A stretch of 64,000 nucleotides of DNA from Rhodovulum sp. P5 (GCF_002079305.1 NZ_CP015039.1:1137501-1201500), one strand, 5' to 3'. Positions 50,301 to 60,456 are shown, numbered from the stretch's first letter. The notes: generated by a model from the sequence alone, not told the origin. Numbers and translations are program-made.

Positions 50301-51716
50301 GTGAAACGCCCGGCACAGTGCGTTCAGCGCGCAATATTCGTGACTCTTCTGACGTTAACCATGATGGCGGCCCCCGTCGTCGCGATGGCCGCGCCCTATG
50401 CGGCGATGGTGATCGACGCCCGAAACGGCAAGGTCCTGCATTCGCGCAACGCCGACACAAGGCTGCACCCGGCCTCGCTGACCAAGATGATGACGCTCTA
50501 TATCGCCTTCGAGGCGGTGGAGAACGGAGAAATCGGTCTCGACCAGTATGTCACGATCTCCAAGAAGGCCGCGGCAGAGCCGCCCTCGAAACTCGGCCTG
50601 CGGGCGGGGCAGCGGATCAAGTTCCGCTATCTCATCCGGGGCGCGGCGGTGAAGTCGGCCAATGACGCCGCCACCGCCATCGGAGAGGCCATCGAAGGGT
50701 CGGAAGCCAAGTTCGCCCGGCGGATGAACCGCACGGCGAAGGCCTTGGGCATGTCGCGCACCACGTTCAAGAACGCCCACGGTCTGACCGAAGACGGGCA
50801 TCTGTCCACGGCACGGGACATGACCACGCTGGGCCAGCATCTGCTCTATGACTATCCCGAATACTACAACCTGTTCTCACGCCTGACCACGGATGCGGGC
50901 GTGCGGACCGTTCCGAACACGAACCGGCGCCTTCTGAACAGCTATCGCGGGGCGGACGGCATCAAGACCGGTTACACCCGCGCCGCGGGGTTCAACCTCG
51001 TCGCCTCGGCCGAACGCGGAGGGGAGCGCGTGATCGCCACCGTTTTCGGCGGACGCACATCGGTGGAACGCAATGCCCGGGTCGCCGAATTGCTGGACAT
51101 GGGGTTCAAACGCGCGCCCAGCCATGTTGCCGTGCGCAAGCCGAAAAAACCCGTCTACGGCGCACAGGCGACGCGTGTCTCGGCACTCAAGGCGTCCCTG
51201 CATCCAAAGCCGCGGCCGGCCGCCCAGGCGATCCAGACGGCGCAGGCCCCCGATGCCCTGCTGGAGACGATCACCAAGGGCGTGGAAACGGCCGTCAAGC
51301 TGGCGCAAGACGAGCTTCGGCCAACACCCGCCGCCGCCCCTGTCACACGGGCATCAAGCGATATCGCCCCCCCGCCTGCCCGCCCCGGACGCATGAAGTT
51401 GACCTCTGCCGCATTGGTCCAGACCGCCCCGGCCTCGCGCCAACAGGAGGTTGTGACGCGGATGTCCTCCTCCGGCGGGCGGCATTGGGGGATCAATGTC
51501 GGCCGCTATGGCTCGCGCTATCAGGCGGAGCGGGTCTTGCTGAAGACCGCGCTGCAGGAGCTTGGCATGCTGGACGATGCCTTGCGCAAGGTGGTTCAGA
51601 ACCCGCGCGGCTTCGATGCCAATTTCGTCGGCCTGACCGAGGATGAAGCCGCGATGGCCTGTCGTCGTCTTGCCGCCCACGGCACCGACTGCAAGCCCAT
51701 CGGGCCCACATCATGA
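50301..51716 (+). CDS. D-alanyl-D-alanine carboxypeptidase (S11, PBP5/6-like) with SPOR domain
   Basis: A periplasmic low-molecular-weight penicillin-binding protein that trims the terminal D-Ala from peptidoglycan stems. Motifs are Ser59-Leu-Thr-Lys62, Ser119-Ala-Asn121 and Lys222-Thr-Gly224. A signal peptide (residues 1-30, ending AMA) is present. After a Pro/Ala-rich linker the C-terminal 75 residues (HWGINVGRYGSRYQAERVLL onwards) form a SPOR-type domain, which binds denuded glycan at division sites. The start codon is GTG 50301. The C-terminus overlaps the FAH gene start by four bases. SPOR fused to PBP5-type enzymes is common in Rhodobacterales. Confidence 0.93.
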   Translation: MKRPAQCVQRAIFVTLLTLTMMAAPVVAMAAPYAAMVIDARNGKVLHSRNADTRLHPASLTKMMTLYIAFEAVENGEIGLDQYVTISKKAAAEPPSKLGLRAGQRIKFRYLIRGAAVKSANDAATAIGEAIEGSEAKFARRMNRTAKALGMSRTTFKNAHGLTEDGHLSTARDMTTLGQHLLYDYPEYYNLFSRLTTDAGVRTVPNTNRRLLNSYRGADGIKTGYTRAAGFNLVASAERGGERVIATVFGGRTSVERNARVAELLDMGFKRAPSHVAVRKPKKPVYGAQATRVSALKASLHPKPRPAAQAIQTAQAPDALLETITKGVETAVKLAQDELRPTPAAAPVTRASSDIAPPPARPGRMKLTSAALVQTAPASRQQEVVTRMSSSGGRHWGINVGRYGSRYQAERVLLKTALQELGMLDDALRKVVQNPRGFDANFVGLTEDEAAMACRRLAAHGTDCKPIGPTS

Positions 51717-52402
51717 GCGCGCGCTTCGCAATTCCGGAACCGTCCCGGCCATCCCTTGCCATCGTCGGGGCCGAGGCGCGCTTTCCGGTGCGGCGCATTT
51801 TTTGCGTCGGGCGCAACTATGCCGAACATGCCCGCGAGATGGGCGAGGATTCGCGGGAGCCGCCGTTCTTCTTCATGAAACCTGCCGATGCGCTGGTCGA
51901 AGACGGGGCGGATGTGCCCTACCCGCCCGCCACCGGCAACCTGCATCACGAAGGCGAACTGGTGGTCGCCATCGGCGTGGGCGGTGCGGATATACGGCCC
52001 GCCGATGCCCTGTCCCATGTCTGGGGCTATGGCGCCGGCAACGACCTGACCCGCCGCGACCTGCAGGCCCAGGCCAAGGCAGAACGGCGACCGTGGGACA
52101 TGGCCAAGGGGTTCGACCACGCCGCCGTCTGTGGGGCCCTGATCCCCGCCTCGGAACTCGGTCATCCGATCGAGGGGCGGCTGGTCTGCACCGTGAACGG
52201 AGAAACCCGGCAGGACGGCGACATCGCCGAAATGATCTGGAGCGTGCCGGAGATCGTGACACATCTGTCGGGTCTGGTAACGCTGGCACCAGGTGATCTG
52301 ATCTACACCGGAACGCCGGATGGCGTGGGGGTGCTGGAACGCGGCGACAACTGCACCGTTGCCATCCACGGCATCGGACGAGTCACGATCCGCATTCTTT
52401 AG
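51713..52402 (+). CDS. Fumarylacetoacetate hydrolase-family protein (fumarylpyruvate/acylpyruvate hydrolase type)
   Basis: A 229-residue metal-dependent hydrolase or decarboxylase of the FAH family. It starts with the conserved FCVGRNYAEHAREMG and has FFFMKPADALV, HHEGELVVAIG (acidic metal ligands in HEGELVV), AGNDLTRRDLQ, KGFDHAAVCGA and GDLIYTGTPDGVG. The length and motifs fit the FAHD1-like or fumarylpyruvate-hydrolase branch that cuts C-C bonds of acylpyruvates, or oxaloacetate decarboxylase. Coupled by ATGA overlap to the carboxypeptidase gene, a link without obvious metabolic logic. It converges on ccoS with six bases between them. Confidence 0.88.
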   Translation: MSARFAIPEPSRPSLAIVGAEARFPVRRIFCVGRNYAEHAREMGEDSREPPFFFMKPADALVEDGADVPYPPATGNLHHEGELVVAIGVGGADIRPADALSHVWGYGAGNDLTRRDLQAQAKAERRPWDMAKGFDHAAVCGALIPASELGHPIEGRLVCTVNGETRQDGDIAEMIWSVPEIVTHLSGLVTLAPGDLIYTGTPDGVGVLERGDNCTVAIHGIGRVTIRIL

Positions 52403-52408
52403 ACGGCA

Positions 52409-52567
52409 TCACGGCTTGGGCTTGTCGTCCCAGTCGGTGTTCAGGATGCGGCGCGCGTCGCCTTCGGGGTCGTCGAACTGGTTGGATTTCAAGGCCCAGA
52501 AGAACCCGATCAACCCGAAGGCCCCCAGCGTCAGCGACAGCGGGATCAGGACGGCAAGCATTTCCAT
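52409..52567 (-). CDS. ccoS: cbb3-type oxidase assembly protein CcoS
   Basis: A 52-residue single-pass membrane protein needed for metal insertion into cbb3 oxidase. The membrane segment (about residues 4-23) is followed by WALKSNQFDDPEGDARRIL, the hallmark of CcoS. It begins five bases after the ccoI stop, the usual end of ccoGHIS. The start ATG at 52567 is followed two codons later by a second ATG, which could also serve. Confidence 0.9.
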   Translation of the reverse strand: MEMLAVLIPLSLTLGAFGLIGFFWALKSNQFDDPEGDARRILNTDWDDKPKP

Positions 52568-52572
52568 GGGCG

Positions 52573-54771
52573 TTACCTCAGCCTCAGGGCGTTCAGCGAT
52601 ACTGTAATCGAGGACGCCGACATTGCCAATGCAGCGGCCAGCGGCGTGGCCAGCCCGACCAGCGCAATCGGCACGGCGATCAGGTTGTAAAGCGCCGAGA
52701 TCGCGAAATTCTCGTGAATGCGGCGGGTGGCCTTTCGCGCGGTCGTCACTGCCTCCCCCAGCGGCGCCAGATCGGTGCCCAGCAACACGATGTCAGAGGC
52801 AACGCGGGCCGCATCAAGCGCCGTGGCCGGCGAGATCGAGACATGCGCGGCGGCCAGGGCCGCAGTGTCGTTCAGCCCGTCACCCACCATCAGCACACGC
52901 GCACCGGACTCGCTGAGGGCCCGCACGGCCTCGGCCTTTTCCATCGGCAGCGCCTCTGCCGTCCAGTCGTCGATGCCAAGCCGTTCGGCCAGATCGGCCA
53001 CCGGGGCCGGCGCGTCGCCCGAGATCAGGCGCACGCCAAGGCCCCGGCGGCGCAGTTCCGCCACCGCCTGTTCGGCACCGGGACGCAGACGGTCGGCAAA
53101 GGTGAAGGCGCGCGGGGCCGATGGACCAACCTGCAGCCAAGCGGCCGTCTGTTCCGATGTCTCTGCCCCGACCCAGTTGGCCCGACCAAAGCGCAGCGGT
53201 TCTCCGCCAAGGGTCGCCTCGACACCGAAGCCCGGCACCTCGCGGATATCGGACAGCGACGCGGGGCGCACGCCTGCGCCGCGCGCGGCGTCGGTCAGCG
53301 CCCGGGCCAGCGGATGTTCCGAATGGGACGCCAGCGCCAGCGCGATTTCCAGATCGCGCCGCGGGTGATCGCCCAGATTGATGAGCTCGGGCGCACCCAG
53401 CGTCAGCGTGCCCGTCTTGTCGAAGACGACCGTATCGACCTCTGCCAGACGTTCCAGCGCGGTGCCGTCCTTGATCAGCATGCCCCGCTTGAACAGCCGT
53501 CCGGAGGCCGCGGTCGTAACGGCCGGCACGGCAAGGCCCAGCGCACAGGGGCAGGTGATGATCAGAACCGCCACGGCGATGTTGAGGGCCAGGCGGATGT
53601 CGCCGCCAGAGATCAACAGCCATCCGAGGAACGCGGTGAGCGACAGCAGATGCACACCGGGCGCATAGATCCGCGCCGCCCGGTCGGCGAGCGAGGTGTA
53701 ACGGTTTTTGGAACTTTCCGCGACGGCCACGAGATCGGCCATGCGGTGGAGCGAACTGTCCTCCCCCGCCGCGGTGACCGTGACGGCCAGCGGCCCGGTC
53801 AGGTTCACCTCCCCCGCACATAGCGCGTCACCCGGACCGGCGGCGGCGGGAAGGCTTTCCCCGGTCAGAAGGGAGCGGTCGATCTCCGACGTCCCCTCGG
53901 CCACCACGCCGTCCACAGGCACGCGGCCGCCGGGCTTTACCAGAACCGTGTCGCCCACCACGATGTCGGAAATGGGCACGGTTTCCTCGGCGCCGTCGGT
54001 GCCACGGCGCAGGGCGCGCGGAACCTCAAGCGCCGCCAGTTCCTCGGCCGCGGACCGGGCCACGGCACGGGTACGGTGGTCGAGGTAGCGACCGGCCAGC
54101 AGAAAGAACGTCAACGACAGCGCCGCGTCGAAATAGGCATGTTCCCCATGCTGCGCGGTTTCATACAGCGACATACCGGCGGCAAGGATGATGGCCAGAG
54201 AGATCGGGACATCCATGTTCAGCCGCGCATGTTTCAGCACCGACAGGGCATTGCGGAAAAAGGGCTGTGCGGCAAAGGCGATGGTCGGCAGCGCGATCAT
54301 TGCGGAGATCCAGTGGAACATGTCCCGCGTGGCGTCCGTTGCCCCCGACCAGACCGCCACGGACAAGAGCATCACGTTCATCATCGCAAAGCCGGACACG
54401 GCGATCCGCATCAGGATATCGCGCCCGGCCTTGTCGGTCGCCGTGGCAGAAATCACACCGGGGTCAAGCTCATGCGCCTCATACCCGATCCGTGCCAGCA
54501 CGCTCGTCAGGTCCGCCGCGGTGATGTCTGCGTCAGCCTCCACGGCGACGCGCTTCAGCGTCAGGTTCACCCGCGCCTCGTGCACGCCGGCGGTACCGTT
54601 CAGTTCCCGTTCGACCGCCGAGATGCAGGCCGCGCAATGGATGGTCGGCAACGACAGGAACAGCCGGGCGTCCTTGGGCACCCCGGCCTCTGCCAGGGCT
54701 TCGGCCGCCGGCGCAGCCGCGCAGGCGGGACAAGCCGAGGCCGTGGGCCGTGTGTCGAGCGCAGCTCCCAT
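52573..54771 (-). CDS. ccoI: Copper-translocating P1B-type ATPase CcoI
   Basis: Delivers copper for CcoN by pumping it across the membrane. The 732-residue ATPase has an N-terminal metal-binding domain (HCAACISAVERE) preceded by a second CPAC pair, the CPCALG membrane ion site, the phosphorylation motif DKTGTLT and the hinge motif MVGDGLNDTAAL. Eight membrane helices are expected. The start is ATG 54771, three bases after the ccoH stop. It forms the operon ccoGHIS with its neighbours, read on the minus strand. CopA is a distant alternative ruled out by the operon. Confidence 0.95.
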   Translation of the reverse strand: MGAALDTRPTASACPACAAAPAAEALAEAGVPKDARLFLSLPTIHCAACISAVERELNGTAGVHEARVNLTLKRVAVEADADITAADLTSVLARIGYEAHELDPGVISATATDKAGRDILMRIAVSGFAMMNVMLLSVAVWSGATDATRDMFHWISAMIALPTIAFAAQPFFRNALSVLKHARLNMDVPISLAIILAAGMSLYETAQHGEHAYFDAALSLTFFLLAGRYLDHRTRAVARSAAEELAALEVPRALRRGTDGAEETVPISDIVVGDTVLVKPGGRVPVDGVVAEGTSEIDRSLLTGESLPAAAGPGDALCAGEVNLTGPLAVTVTAAGEDSSLHRMADLVAVAESSKNRYTSLADRAARIYAPGVHLLSLTAFLGWLLISGGDIRLALNIAVAVLIITCPCALGLAVPAVTTAASGRLFKRGMLIKDGTALERLAEVDTVVFDKTGTLTLGAPELINLGDHPRRDLEIALALASHSEHPLARALTDAARGAGVRPASLSDIREVPGFGVEATLGGEPLRFGRANWVGAETSEQTAAWLQVGPSAPRAFTFADRLRPGAEQAVAELRRRGLGVRLISGDAPAPVADLAERLGIDDWTAEALPMEKAEAVRALSESGARVLMVGDGLNDTAALAAAHVSISPATALDAARVASDIVLLGTDLAPLGEAVTTARKATRRIHENFAISALYNLIAVPIALVGLATPLAAALAMSASSITVSLNALRLR

Positions 54772-54774
54772 GCT

Positions 54775-55239
54775 CTAGCCCCCTACGTACAGTTCCATGC
54801 GCTGGCGAAACGTGGTGCCGTCCTCCGCCCGTGCCTCCAGCCGGATCGTCCAGTAGCCGGGGTCAAGCTGCATCTTCGCCGAGTACTGGCCGTTGTAGTA
54901 GATCAGATCGGGCCGCTGGTCGTCACGGTTGCTGGTGGCCCGGCCGATGGTCAGATCGATACCCGGCACCTGAACGGGCCGACCCTCGGTATCGACGACC
55001 CCCATCACGAAACGGCCCTCCGCCACATCATAGTCGACATCGACGGACCAGCCCAAGGCCTCTTGCGCGTCGCGGGCCTCGTTGAACTCCTGGCTCGCGA
55101 CATAGGAGTTATCGACCTCCAGCCCCGGGAAGGTTCGGACCGCCTGAAAGGCAAGGGTCAGGTTGATCGCGATCACCACAGCAAAGGCCGATACCGTGAT
55201 GATCAGGACCTTGCGACCGGTCAGTTCCTTGCCACTCAT
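54775..55239 (-). CDS. ccoH: cbb3 oxidase assembly protein CcoH (FixH)
   Basis: A 154-residue membrane protein with one N-terminal helix (about residues 11-29) and a periplasmic beta-sandwich of about 120 residues. The segments EFNEARDAQEALGWSVDVDY and PGYWTIRLEARAEDG are characteristic of FixH. It stabilises the cbb3 subcomplexes in work on Rhodobacter. The start overlaps the ccoG stop by four bases. Nothing unusual is seen. Confidence 0.92.
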   Translation of the reverse strand: MSGKELTGRKVLIITVSAFAVVIAINLTLAFQAVRTFPGLEVDNSYVASQEFNEARDAQEALGWSVDVDYDVAEGRFVMGVVDTEGRPVQVPGIDLTIGRATSNRDDQRPDLIYYNGQYSAKMQLDPGYWTIRLEARAEDGTTFRQRMELYVGG

Positions 55240-56669
55240 TTTCCGTCCTTCCCGTTGAAGACGGTGTCGTTGTAGGTCCGCTCCTGCGCGACGATATCCT
55301 CCAGCCAGATGCGGACATCACTCGACAGGGTGTTGGCCGGGGCACTGTCCTTGGGCGCGACCACGTAGACCCGTTTCAGCATCGTGGCATCGGGCGGCAC
55401 GGTGAAGGTTCCGTCTTCGGCCCCCTCGACATTGATGCTGTAGGTCTCGGCCGGCGTGACGGTGATCTTGAAGACGCGATCCTCGCCATGCATGTTGCGC
55501 ACCCGCACGTCATAGGTGTTGCGGATCGACCCGTCCGACATGGTGACATAGATCGGGTTACGGACCGGGGCGACCGTCATATCGATGTCGGACCGCACGA
55601 AAAGCGCCACCATCAGGCCCACGCCGACCGCGGTCCAGAGCGTCGTGTAAAGAACCGTCCGCAGGCGGAAGACATGCTTCCAGATCGATTTGGGCGGATT
55701 GCCGGCGCGTTCGCGGGCCTCGTCCGACAGGGCCATGTAGTCGACCAGCCCGCGCGGTTTGCCGATCTTGTCCATCACCTCGTCACAGGCATCGATGCAC
55801 AGACCACAGGTGATGCAGGCCAGTTGCTGCCCGTCCCGGATGTCGATGCCCATCGGGCAAACGTTCACGCAGGCGTTGCAGTCGATGCAGTCGCCGAGGT
55901 TGTCGGCGCCCGCCGCCTTGCGATGTTTGCCGCGGGGTTCGCCGCGCCATTCGCGATAGCCGATGGTGATGGTGTCCTCATCCATCATCGCGGCCTGAAT
56001 GCGTGGCCACGGGCACATGTAGACACAGACCTGTTCGCGCATGAACCCGCCAAGGGTCAGCGTGGTGAAGGTCAGAACCGCGATGGTCGAATAGGCGGCC
56101 GGATGCGCGCTGAGGGTCAGCATGTTCCACAAGAGCGTCGGCGCATCGGCGAAATAGAACACCCATGCCCCGCCCGTGCCGATCGAGATGGCCAGCCAAA
56201 GCGCCCATTTGGTCAGGCGCAGGCGCACCTTCCGCGCGTCCCATTTCGCATTCCACAGCTTCACCCGCTTGTTGCGGTCCCCCTCGATCCAGCGTTCGGT
56301 CAGGATGAACAGGTCCGTCCAGACGGTCTGCGGACAGAAATAGCCGCACCAGACCCGGCCCAGCGCCGATGTGAAGAGGAACAGCCCCAGACCGGCCATG
56401 ATCAGCAGGCCCGCGACGAAGTAGAATTCGTGCGGCCAGATCTCGATCCAGAAGAAGAAGAAGCGGCGATTTGCCAGATCGACCAGAACGGCCTGATCGG
56501 GCAGGTTGGGGCCCCGGTCCCACCGGACCCAGGGAAGCAGGTAGTAGATGCCAAGGCAGATGGCCAGCAGCCACCATTTCAGGCGGCGGAATGGGCCGGA
56601 CACGCGGCGGGGGAAAATCGGCTCGCGCGCGGAATAAAGGCGTTCGGGATTCTGGTCTGTCGAGCTCAC
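55236..56669 (-). CDS. ccoG: Cytochrome c oxidase accessory protein CcoG (FixG/RdxA)
   Basis: A 477-residue membrane protein with several helices and cytoplasmic iron-sulfur motifs, thought to reduce Cu(II) for cbb3 assembly. Visible sites are WCGYFCPQTVW, VCVYMCPWPRIQA, and two ferredoxin-type clusters CIDCNACVNVCPMG and CITCGLCIDACDE. A C-terminal beta domain follows the last helix. First gene of the ccoGHIS operon. The region upstream holds tandem hairpins from the ccoNOQP end and a 9-bp inverted repeat; no FNR-type box could be recognised in front of it. Confidence 0.95.
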   Translation of the reverse strand: MSSTDQNPERLYSAREPIFPRRVSGPFRRLKWWLLAICLGIYYLLPWVRWDRGPNLPDQAVLVDLANRRFFFFWIEIWPHEFYFVAGLLIMAGLGLFLFTSALGRVWCGYFCPQTVWTDLFILTERWIEGDRNKRVKLWNAKWDARKVRLRLTKWALWLAISIGTGGAWVFYFADAPTLLWNMLTLSAHPAAYSTIAVLTFTTLTLGGFMREQVCVYMCPWPRIQAAMMDEDTITIGYREWRGEPRGKHRKAAGADNLGDCIDCNACVNVCPMGIDIRDGQQLACITCGLCIDACDEVMDKIGKPRGLVDYMALSDEARERAGNPPKSIWKHVFRLRTVLYTTLWTAVGVGLMVALFVRSDIDMTVAPVRNPIYVTMSDGSIRNTYDVRVRNMHGEDRVFKITVTPAETYSINVEGAEDGTFTVPPDATMLKRVYVVAPKDSAPANTLSSDVRIWLEDIVAQERTYNDTVFNGKDGK

Positions 56670-57025
56670 GAGGCTGACTCTCCGTTCAGGGCTGCGGGCC
56701 GGTCGGGCGTGGCAGATTGGCTGCGCGCGTCGCGATGCAGGCCCTCATGACACGTTGCTAGACGTTTGAGGCATCGATTGGAAGCGATCCACCCGTCTTA
56801 ATTCGCATCACAGGTTCACATTTTCCAATCGAATCGGAGGCATCGAGGCGCGAGAATTGGAAAAACTCTAATTCTGTGCGTGGGCGCACAGGGCTCTCTC
56901 AGATGGCGCGCTGGACGGGTTTGGGGACTTCGGCGATGATAGACACCGGCCCCCGTGGAAACGCGCGAACAGGATGGGGGCCGGTGCCATCAACCGGGGG
57001 CCATGGGCCCCCGGAAGTCGTTTTG
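56670..57025. other. Spacer between ccoP end and ccoG start
   Basis: 356 bases without a gene. It holds two tandem hairpins after ccoP (56944-57014), and an inverted repeat, TTTTCCAAT at 56821-56829 and ATTGGAAAA at 56856-56864, in the presumed ccoG promoter. A further ATTGGAA occurs at about 56777. Confidence 0.55.
56944..57014 (-). terminator. Tandem hairpins at the end of ccoNOQP
   Basis: The proximal hairpin pairs CCGGGGGCC (56994-57002) with GGCCCCCGG (57006-57014). The distal one pairs CACCGGCCCCC (56944-56954) with GGGGGCCGGTG (56976-56986) with no mismatch. They begin 12 bases past the ccoP stop. The stems share G/C blocks, so alternative pairings are possible. Confidence 0.65.
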
Positions 57026-57907
57026 TCACTCGCCGCCGCCCAACTGGTGGACATAGGTGGCAACGGCCCGCCGCTCCGCTTCACTCAACCGGTCGGCGTG
57101 AGTCGGCATCACACCAAACCTTGCATAGGTCACCGTTTCGGTCAGCGTTTCGACATCACCGCCATAAAGCCAGATCGCGTCCGTCAAGTTGGGCGCGCCC
57201 TGATAGCGGTCGCCGGTGCCTTCCTCCGTGTGGCAAGCAGCACAGTTGTCAAGAAACACCGTTTCGCCCTCGGTTGCCAATGCGGCATCATGTTCCTGCC
57301 CGGAGATTTTCCGGACGTACTGAACAACCGAGGCGATTTCCTCGTCCGAGAGGTAATCGTCGCCGAAGGCCGGCATCTGCGACCAGCGGGCATCGGGGTC
57401 ATCCTCGTTCCGAATGCCGTGGGTTACGGTCGTATAGATGTCTTCCAGCGTGCCGCCCCACAGCCAGTCGTCGTCGTTGAGGTTCGGATAGCCGAGATTC
57501 TGAACGCCCGCGGCCCCCGACCCGTGACACTGCGCGCAATAGGTTCGGAACACCGCCGCCCCGCCCTGCACCGCGTAGTTGTAAAGCGCCGGGTCGGCCT
57601 TGATCGCCTCGGGCGACAATTCCACCTCGGTCAGCTTGGCCACCAGGTCGGCATTCCGGGACTCGAACTTCTCGATATCCTTCTGGACATCGGCGCGGGT
57701 CGAATAGCCAAGAATACCCGGGGTCGCCCCATCCTTCATCGGCCAGGCCGGGTAGAAGACGGAATAGCCCAGTGCGAAAACGATGCAGGCGTAGAACGTC
57801 CACAACCACCAGCGCGGCAGGGGGGTGTTCAACTCCTCGATGCCGTCCCAGCTGTGACCGGTCGTGCCGACCACATCCTCGGGCAGCTTTTTCTTGTCAT
57901 CACTCAT
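57026..57907 (-). CDS. ccoP: cbb3-type cytochrome c oxidase diheme subunit CcoP
   Basis: Feeds electrons into the cbb3 oxidase. The 293-residue protein has an N-terminal membrane helix (about residues 31-52, [21 protein letters not shown]) and two cytochrome c domains with CAQCHGSG and CAACHTEEG. Axial Met ligands are in WSQMPAFGD and VMPTHADRL. Starts at ATG 57907 inside the ccoQ stop (ATGA). Last gene of ccoNOQP. Length and layout are normal for FixP/CcoP. Confidence 0.96.
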   Translation of the reverse strand: MSDDKKKLPEDVVGTTGHSWDGIEELNTPLPRWWLWTFYACIVFALGYSVFYPAWPMKDGATPGILGYSTRADVQKDIEKFESRNADLVAKLTEVELSPEAIKADPALYNYAVQGGAAVFRTYCAQCHGSGAAGVQNLGYPNLNDDDWLWGGTLEDIYTTVTHGIRNEDDPDARWSQMPAFGDDYLSDEEIASVVQYVRKISGQEHDAALATEGETVFLDNCAACHTEEGTGDRYQGAPNLTDAIWLYGGDVETLTETVTYARFGVMPTHADRLSEAERRAVATYVHQLGGGE

Positions 57908-58110
57908 GATTGCGCCTCCCTATGGCGCTCTGCACCTTCATCGGTGCTTGCGGGTTCGTTTTCATGCCGGAACGGGATGTTGGCGCTGTCCTCGTAGGCC
58001 TTGGCGCTGCCTGGGCGAAACGCCCAGACAATCACACCGACGAAGAACAGCGTCAGAAACAGCAACATCCAGCTGTCCGCGAAATGACGCATTACGGAAT
58101 AGGTATCCAT
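57904..58110 (-). CDS. ccoQ: cbb3 oxidase small subunit CcoQ
   Basis: A 68-residue single-helix subunit. [18 protein letters not shown] starts the protein, the membrane helix continues to VIVWAFRPG, and a charged tail follows. Position between ccoO and ccoP and the WAFRPGS motif identify it. The ATG 58110 start was picked because the frame upstream encodes the end of ccoO's antisense-like Arg-rich residues. It overlaps ccoP by four bases. Confidence 0.92.
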   Translation of the reverse strand: MDTYSVMRHFADSWMLLFLTLFFVGVIVWAFRPGSAKAYEDSANIPFRHENEPASTDEGAERHREAQS

Positions 58111-58120
58111 GCCCTGTTCC

Positions 58121-58846
58121 CTAGCGGCTCGCGTCCGGCTCGAACGTCGAGAAGTCGACCAGCGTGCCAAGCATCTGCAGATAGGACAAAAGCGCGTCCA
58201 TCTCCGAGATACCCGGATTGCCATCGAAGTTGCGCACCTGCGCCCCCGGATACCGCTCTAGCAGACCGTCATAGTCCCCGTCGGGGTCGATCTGCACGAG
58301 GAAATCCGCCCGCGCGTTCTCGAACATCTCGTCGGTGTAGGGCACGCCAACGGCCTTGTGCACCCGCATCTTGTCCTCGATGTACTCGCCATCGAGCATC
58401 CGGTTTTCGAGGAAGGCGTATTTCGGCATGACCGATTCCGGCACCACGGACTGCGGATTGCGCAGGTGCTGCACGTGCCAGTCATCCGAGTAACGGCCGC
58501 CCAGGCGGGCAAGGTCGGGACCCGTCCGCTTGGAGCCCCACTGGAACGGATGGTCGTACATCGATTCCGCTGCAAGGCTGTAATGGCCGTAACGCTCCAC
58601 CTCGTCGCGCATCGGGCGCACCATCTGGCTGTGGCAGACATAGCACCCCTCGCGGACATAGATGTCCCGCCCCGTCAGCTCCATCGGGGAATAGGGACGC
58701 ACGCCGTCCACCTCCTCGATGGTGTTTTCAAGGTAGAAGAGCGGCGCGATCTCCACCAGCCCCCCGATGGTCACCACCAGGAAGCTGAAGGCCATGAGCA
58801 GCGAGGCGTTCTTTTCAAGTATCTTGTGCTTGTCGACAATGGACAT
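58121..58846 (-). CDS. ccoO: cbb3-type cytochrome c oxidase monoheme subunit CcoO
   Basis: A membrane-anchored monohaem cytochrome c, 241 residues. It has an N-terminal helix (about residues 14-37) and one haem site, CYVCH, in [17 protein letters not shown]. The typical [18 protein letters not shown] and [11 protein letters not shown] (axial Met) blocks follow. The start follows the ccoN stop by 11 bases; the ccoQ start follows its stop by ten. No anomaly. Confidence 0.96.
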   Translation of the reverse strand: MSIVDKHKILEKNASLLMAFSFLVVTIGGLVEIAPLFYLENTIEEVDGVRPYSPMELTGRDIYVREGCYVCHSQMVRPMRDEVERYGHYSLAAESMYDHPFQWGSKRTGPDLARLGGRYSDDWHVQHLRNPQSVVPESVMPKYAFLENRMLDGEYIEDKMRVHKAVGVPYTDEMFENARADFLVQIDPDGDYDGLLERYPGAQVRNFDGNPGISEMDALLSYLQMLGTLVDFSTFEPDASR

Positions 58847-58857
58847 GGCGAACCCCC

Positions 58858-60456
58858 TTACTCAGCCGGAGCCGCAACTGCCGCCGGCTGCTTGGCCGGT
58901 GCAGAGGTCGCGGTTTTCCAGATGTTGATGCACATGATGACGGCACCGGTGACATACATCGCCCCGCCCGTGGCGCGGACCACATACATCGGGAACTTGG
59001 CCTGAACCGTGTCGGCGAAGCTGTTGACCAGGAAGCCCTGGGCATCGACTTCACGCCACATCAGGCCTTCCATGATGCCGGTCACCCACATCGAGGCGGC
59101 GTAGAGCACGATCCCGATGGTCGCCAGCCAGAAGTGCCAGGAGACCATGGCGGTCGAGTACAGACGCTCCTTGTTCCACAGCCGCGGGGCGAGGAAGTAG
59201 AGCGCGCCGAAGGTGATCATGCCGTTCCAGCCCAGCGCACCGGAATGCACGTGGCCGATCGTCCAGTCCGTGTAGTGCGACAGCGAGTTGACGGCCTTGA
59301 TCGACATCATCGGCCCTTCGAAGGTCGACATGCCGTAAAAGCCGACGGCAACCACCATCATCCGGATGATCGGATCGGTGCGCAGCTTGTCCCACGCGCC
59401 CGACAGCGTCATCAGGCCGTTGATCATGCCACCCCAGGAGGGCATCCACAGCATGATCGAGAACACCATGCCCAGCGTCGAGGCCCAGTCGGGCAGCGCC
59501 GTATAATGCAGGTGGTGCGGACCGGCCCAGATATACAGGAAGATCAGCGCCCAGAAGTGGATGATCGACAGCTTGTAGCTGTAGACCGGGCGTTCAGCCT
59601 GTTTCGGCACGAAGTAGTACATCATGCCCAGGAAGCCTGCGGTCAGGAAGAAGCCCACCGCGTTGTGGCCATACCACCACTGCGTCATCGCGTCCTGCAC
59701 GCCCGAGAAGACCTGCACCGACTTGGAGCCGAAGAACGACACCGGGATCGACAGGTTGTTGACGATGTGCAGCATCGCGACGGTCACGATGAAGGACAGG
59801 TAGAACCAGTTGGCGACGTAGATATGAGGCTCTTTCCGCTTGAGGATCGTGCCCATGAAGATCGCAAGATAGGCGACCCAGATCACCGTCAGGAACCAGT
59901 CGGTATACCACTCCGGCTCGGCATATTCCTTGGACTGCGTCGCGCCCAGCACATAGCCCGTCGCGGCCAGCACGATGAACAGCTGATAGCCCCAGAACAC
60001 CCACCACGCGAGGTTCCCACCCCACAGCCGCGCGGCCGAGGTCCGCTGGACCACGTAGAACGACGTTGCGATCAAGGCGTTACCGCCAAAGGCAAAAATA
60101 ACTGCAGACGTGTGCAGCGGCCGCAGGCGGCCAAAGTTCAGATAGCCCTGTGCCCATTCGAAATTGAGCCAGGGAAAGGCCAGCTGGCTGGCGATGAACG
60201 TGCCCGCAGAGAAGCCGATCACGCCCCAGAAACAGGTCGCGATGACGCCCGCGCGGACGACATCGTCCATATAGCCCGTCGACGGCGCCGGTTTCGGCGC
60301 GCCGGTGCGGCGCAATGTCCAGAGCATCACACCCGCCGCAACGAGCATGATGATCACCGCATGCACCATATAGGCCATGTCGCGCGCGTAACTCGCCGCG
60401 ATTGCGGCAAGCACCGCAATCACGCCGAACACGGCGATCTTAACGTAGTCCCACAT
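58858..60456 (-). CDS. ccoN: cbb3-type cytochrome c oxidase catalytic subunit CcoN
   Basis: The catalytic haem-copper subunit of the high-affinity cbb3 terminal oxidase, 532 residues with about 12 membrane helices. The low-spin haem ligand region is [16 protein letters not shown], the copper-ligand region is [18 protein letters not shown], and [13 protein letters not shown] carries further copper His residues. [28 protein letters not shown] holds the other haem ligands. ATG 60456 is preceded by AAGGGAC with six bases between; an earlier start would add a charged tail. An FNR-type box lies about 92-105 bases upstream. It should be expressed under low oxygen. Confidence 0.96.
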   Translation of the reverse strand: MWDYVKIAVFGVIAVLAAIAASYARDMAYMVHAVIIMLVAAGVMLWTLRRTGAPKPAPSTGYMDDVVRAGVIATCFWGVIGFSAGTFIASQLAFPWLNFEWAQGYLNFGRLRPLHTSAVIFAFGGNALIATSFYVVQRTSAARLWGGNLAWWVFWGYQLFIVLAATGYVLGATQSKEYAEPEWYTDWFLTVIWVAYLAIFMGTILKRKEPHIYVANWFYLSFIVTVAMLHIVNNLSIPVSFFGSKSVQVFSGVQDAMTQWWYGHNAVGFFLTAGFLGMMYYFVPKQAERPVYSYKLSIIHFWALIFLYIWAGPHHLHYTALPDWASTLGMVFSIMLWMPSWGGMINGLMTLSGAWDKLRTDPIIRMMVVAVGFYGMSTFEGPMMSIKAVNSLSHYTDWTIGHVHSGALGWNGMITFGALYFLAPRLWNKERLYSTAMVSWHFWLATIGIVLYAASMWVTGIMEGLMWREVDAQGFLVNSFADTVQAKFPMYVVRATGGAMYVTGAVIMCINIWKTATSAPAKQPAAVAAPAE

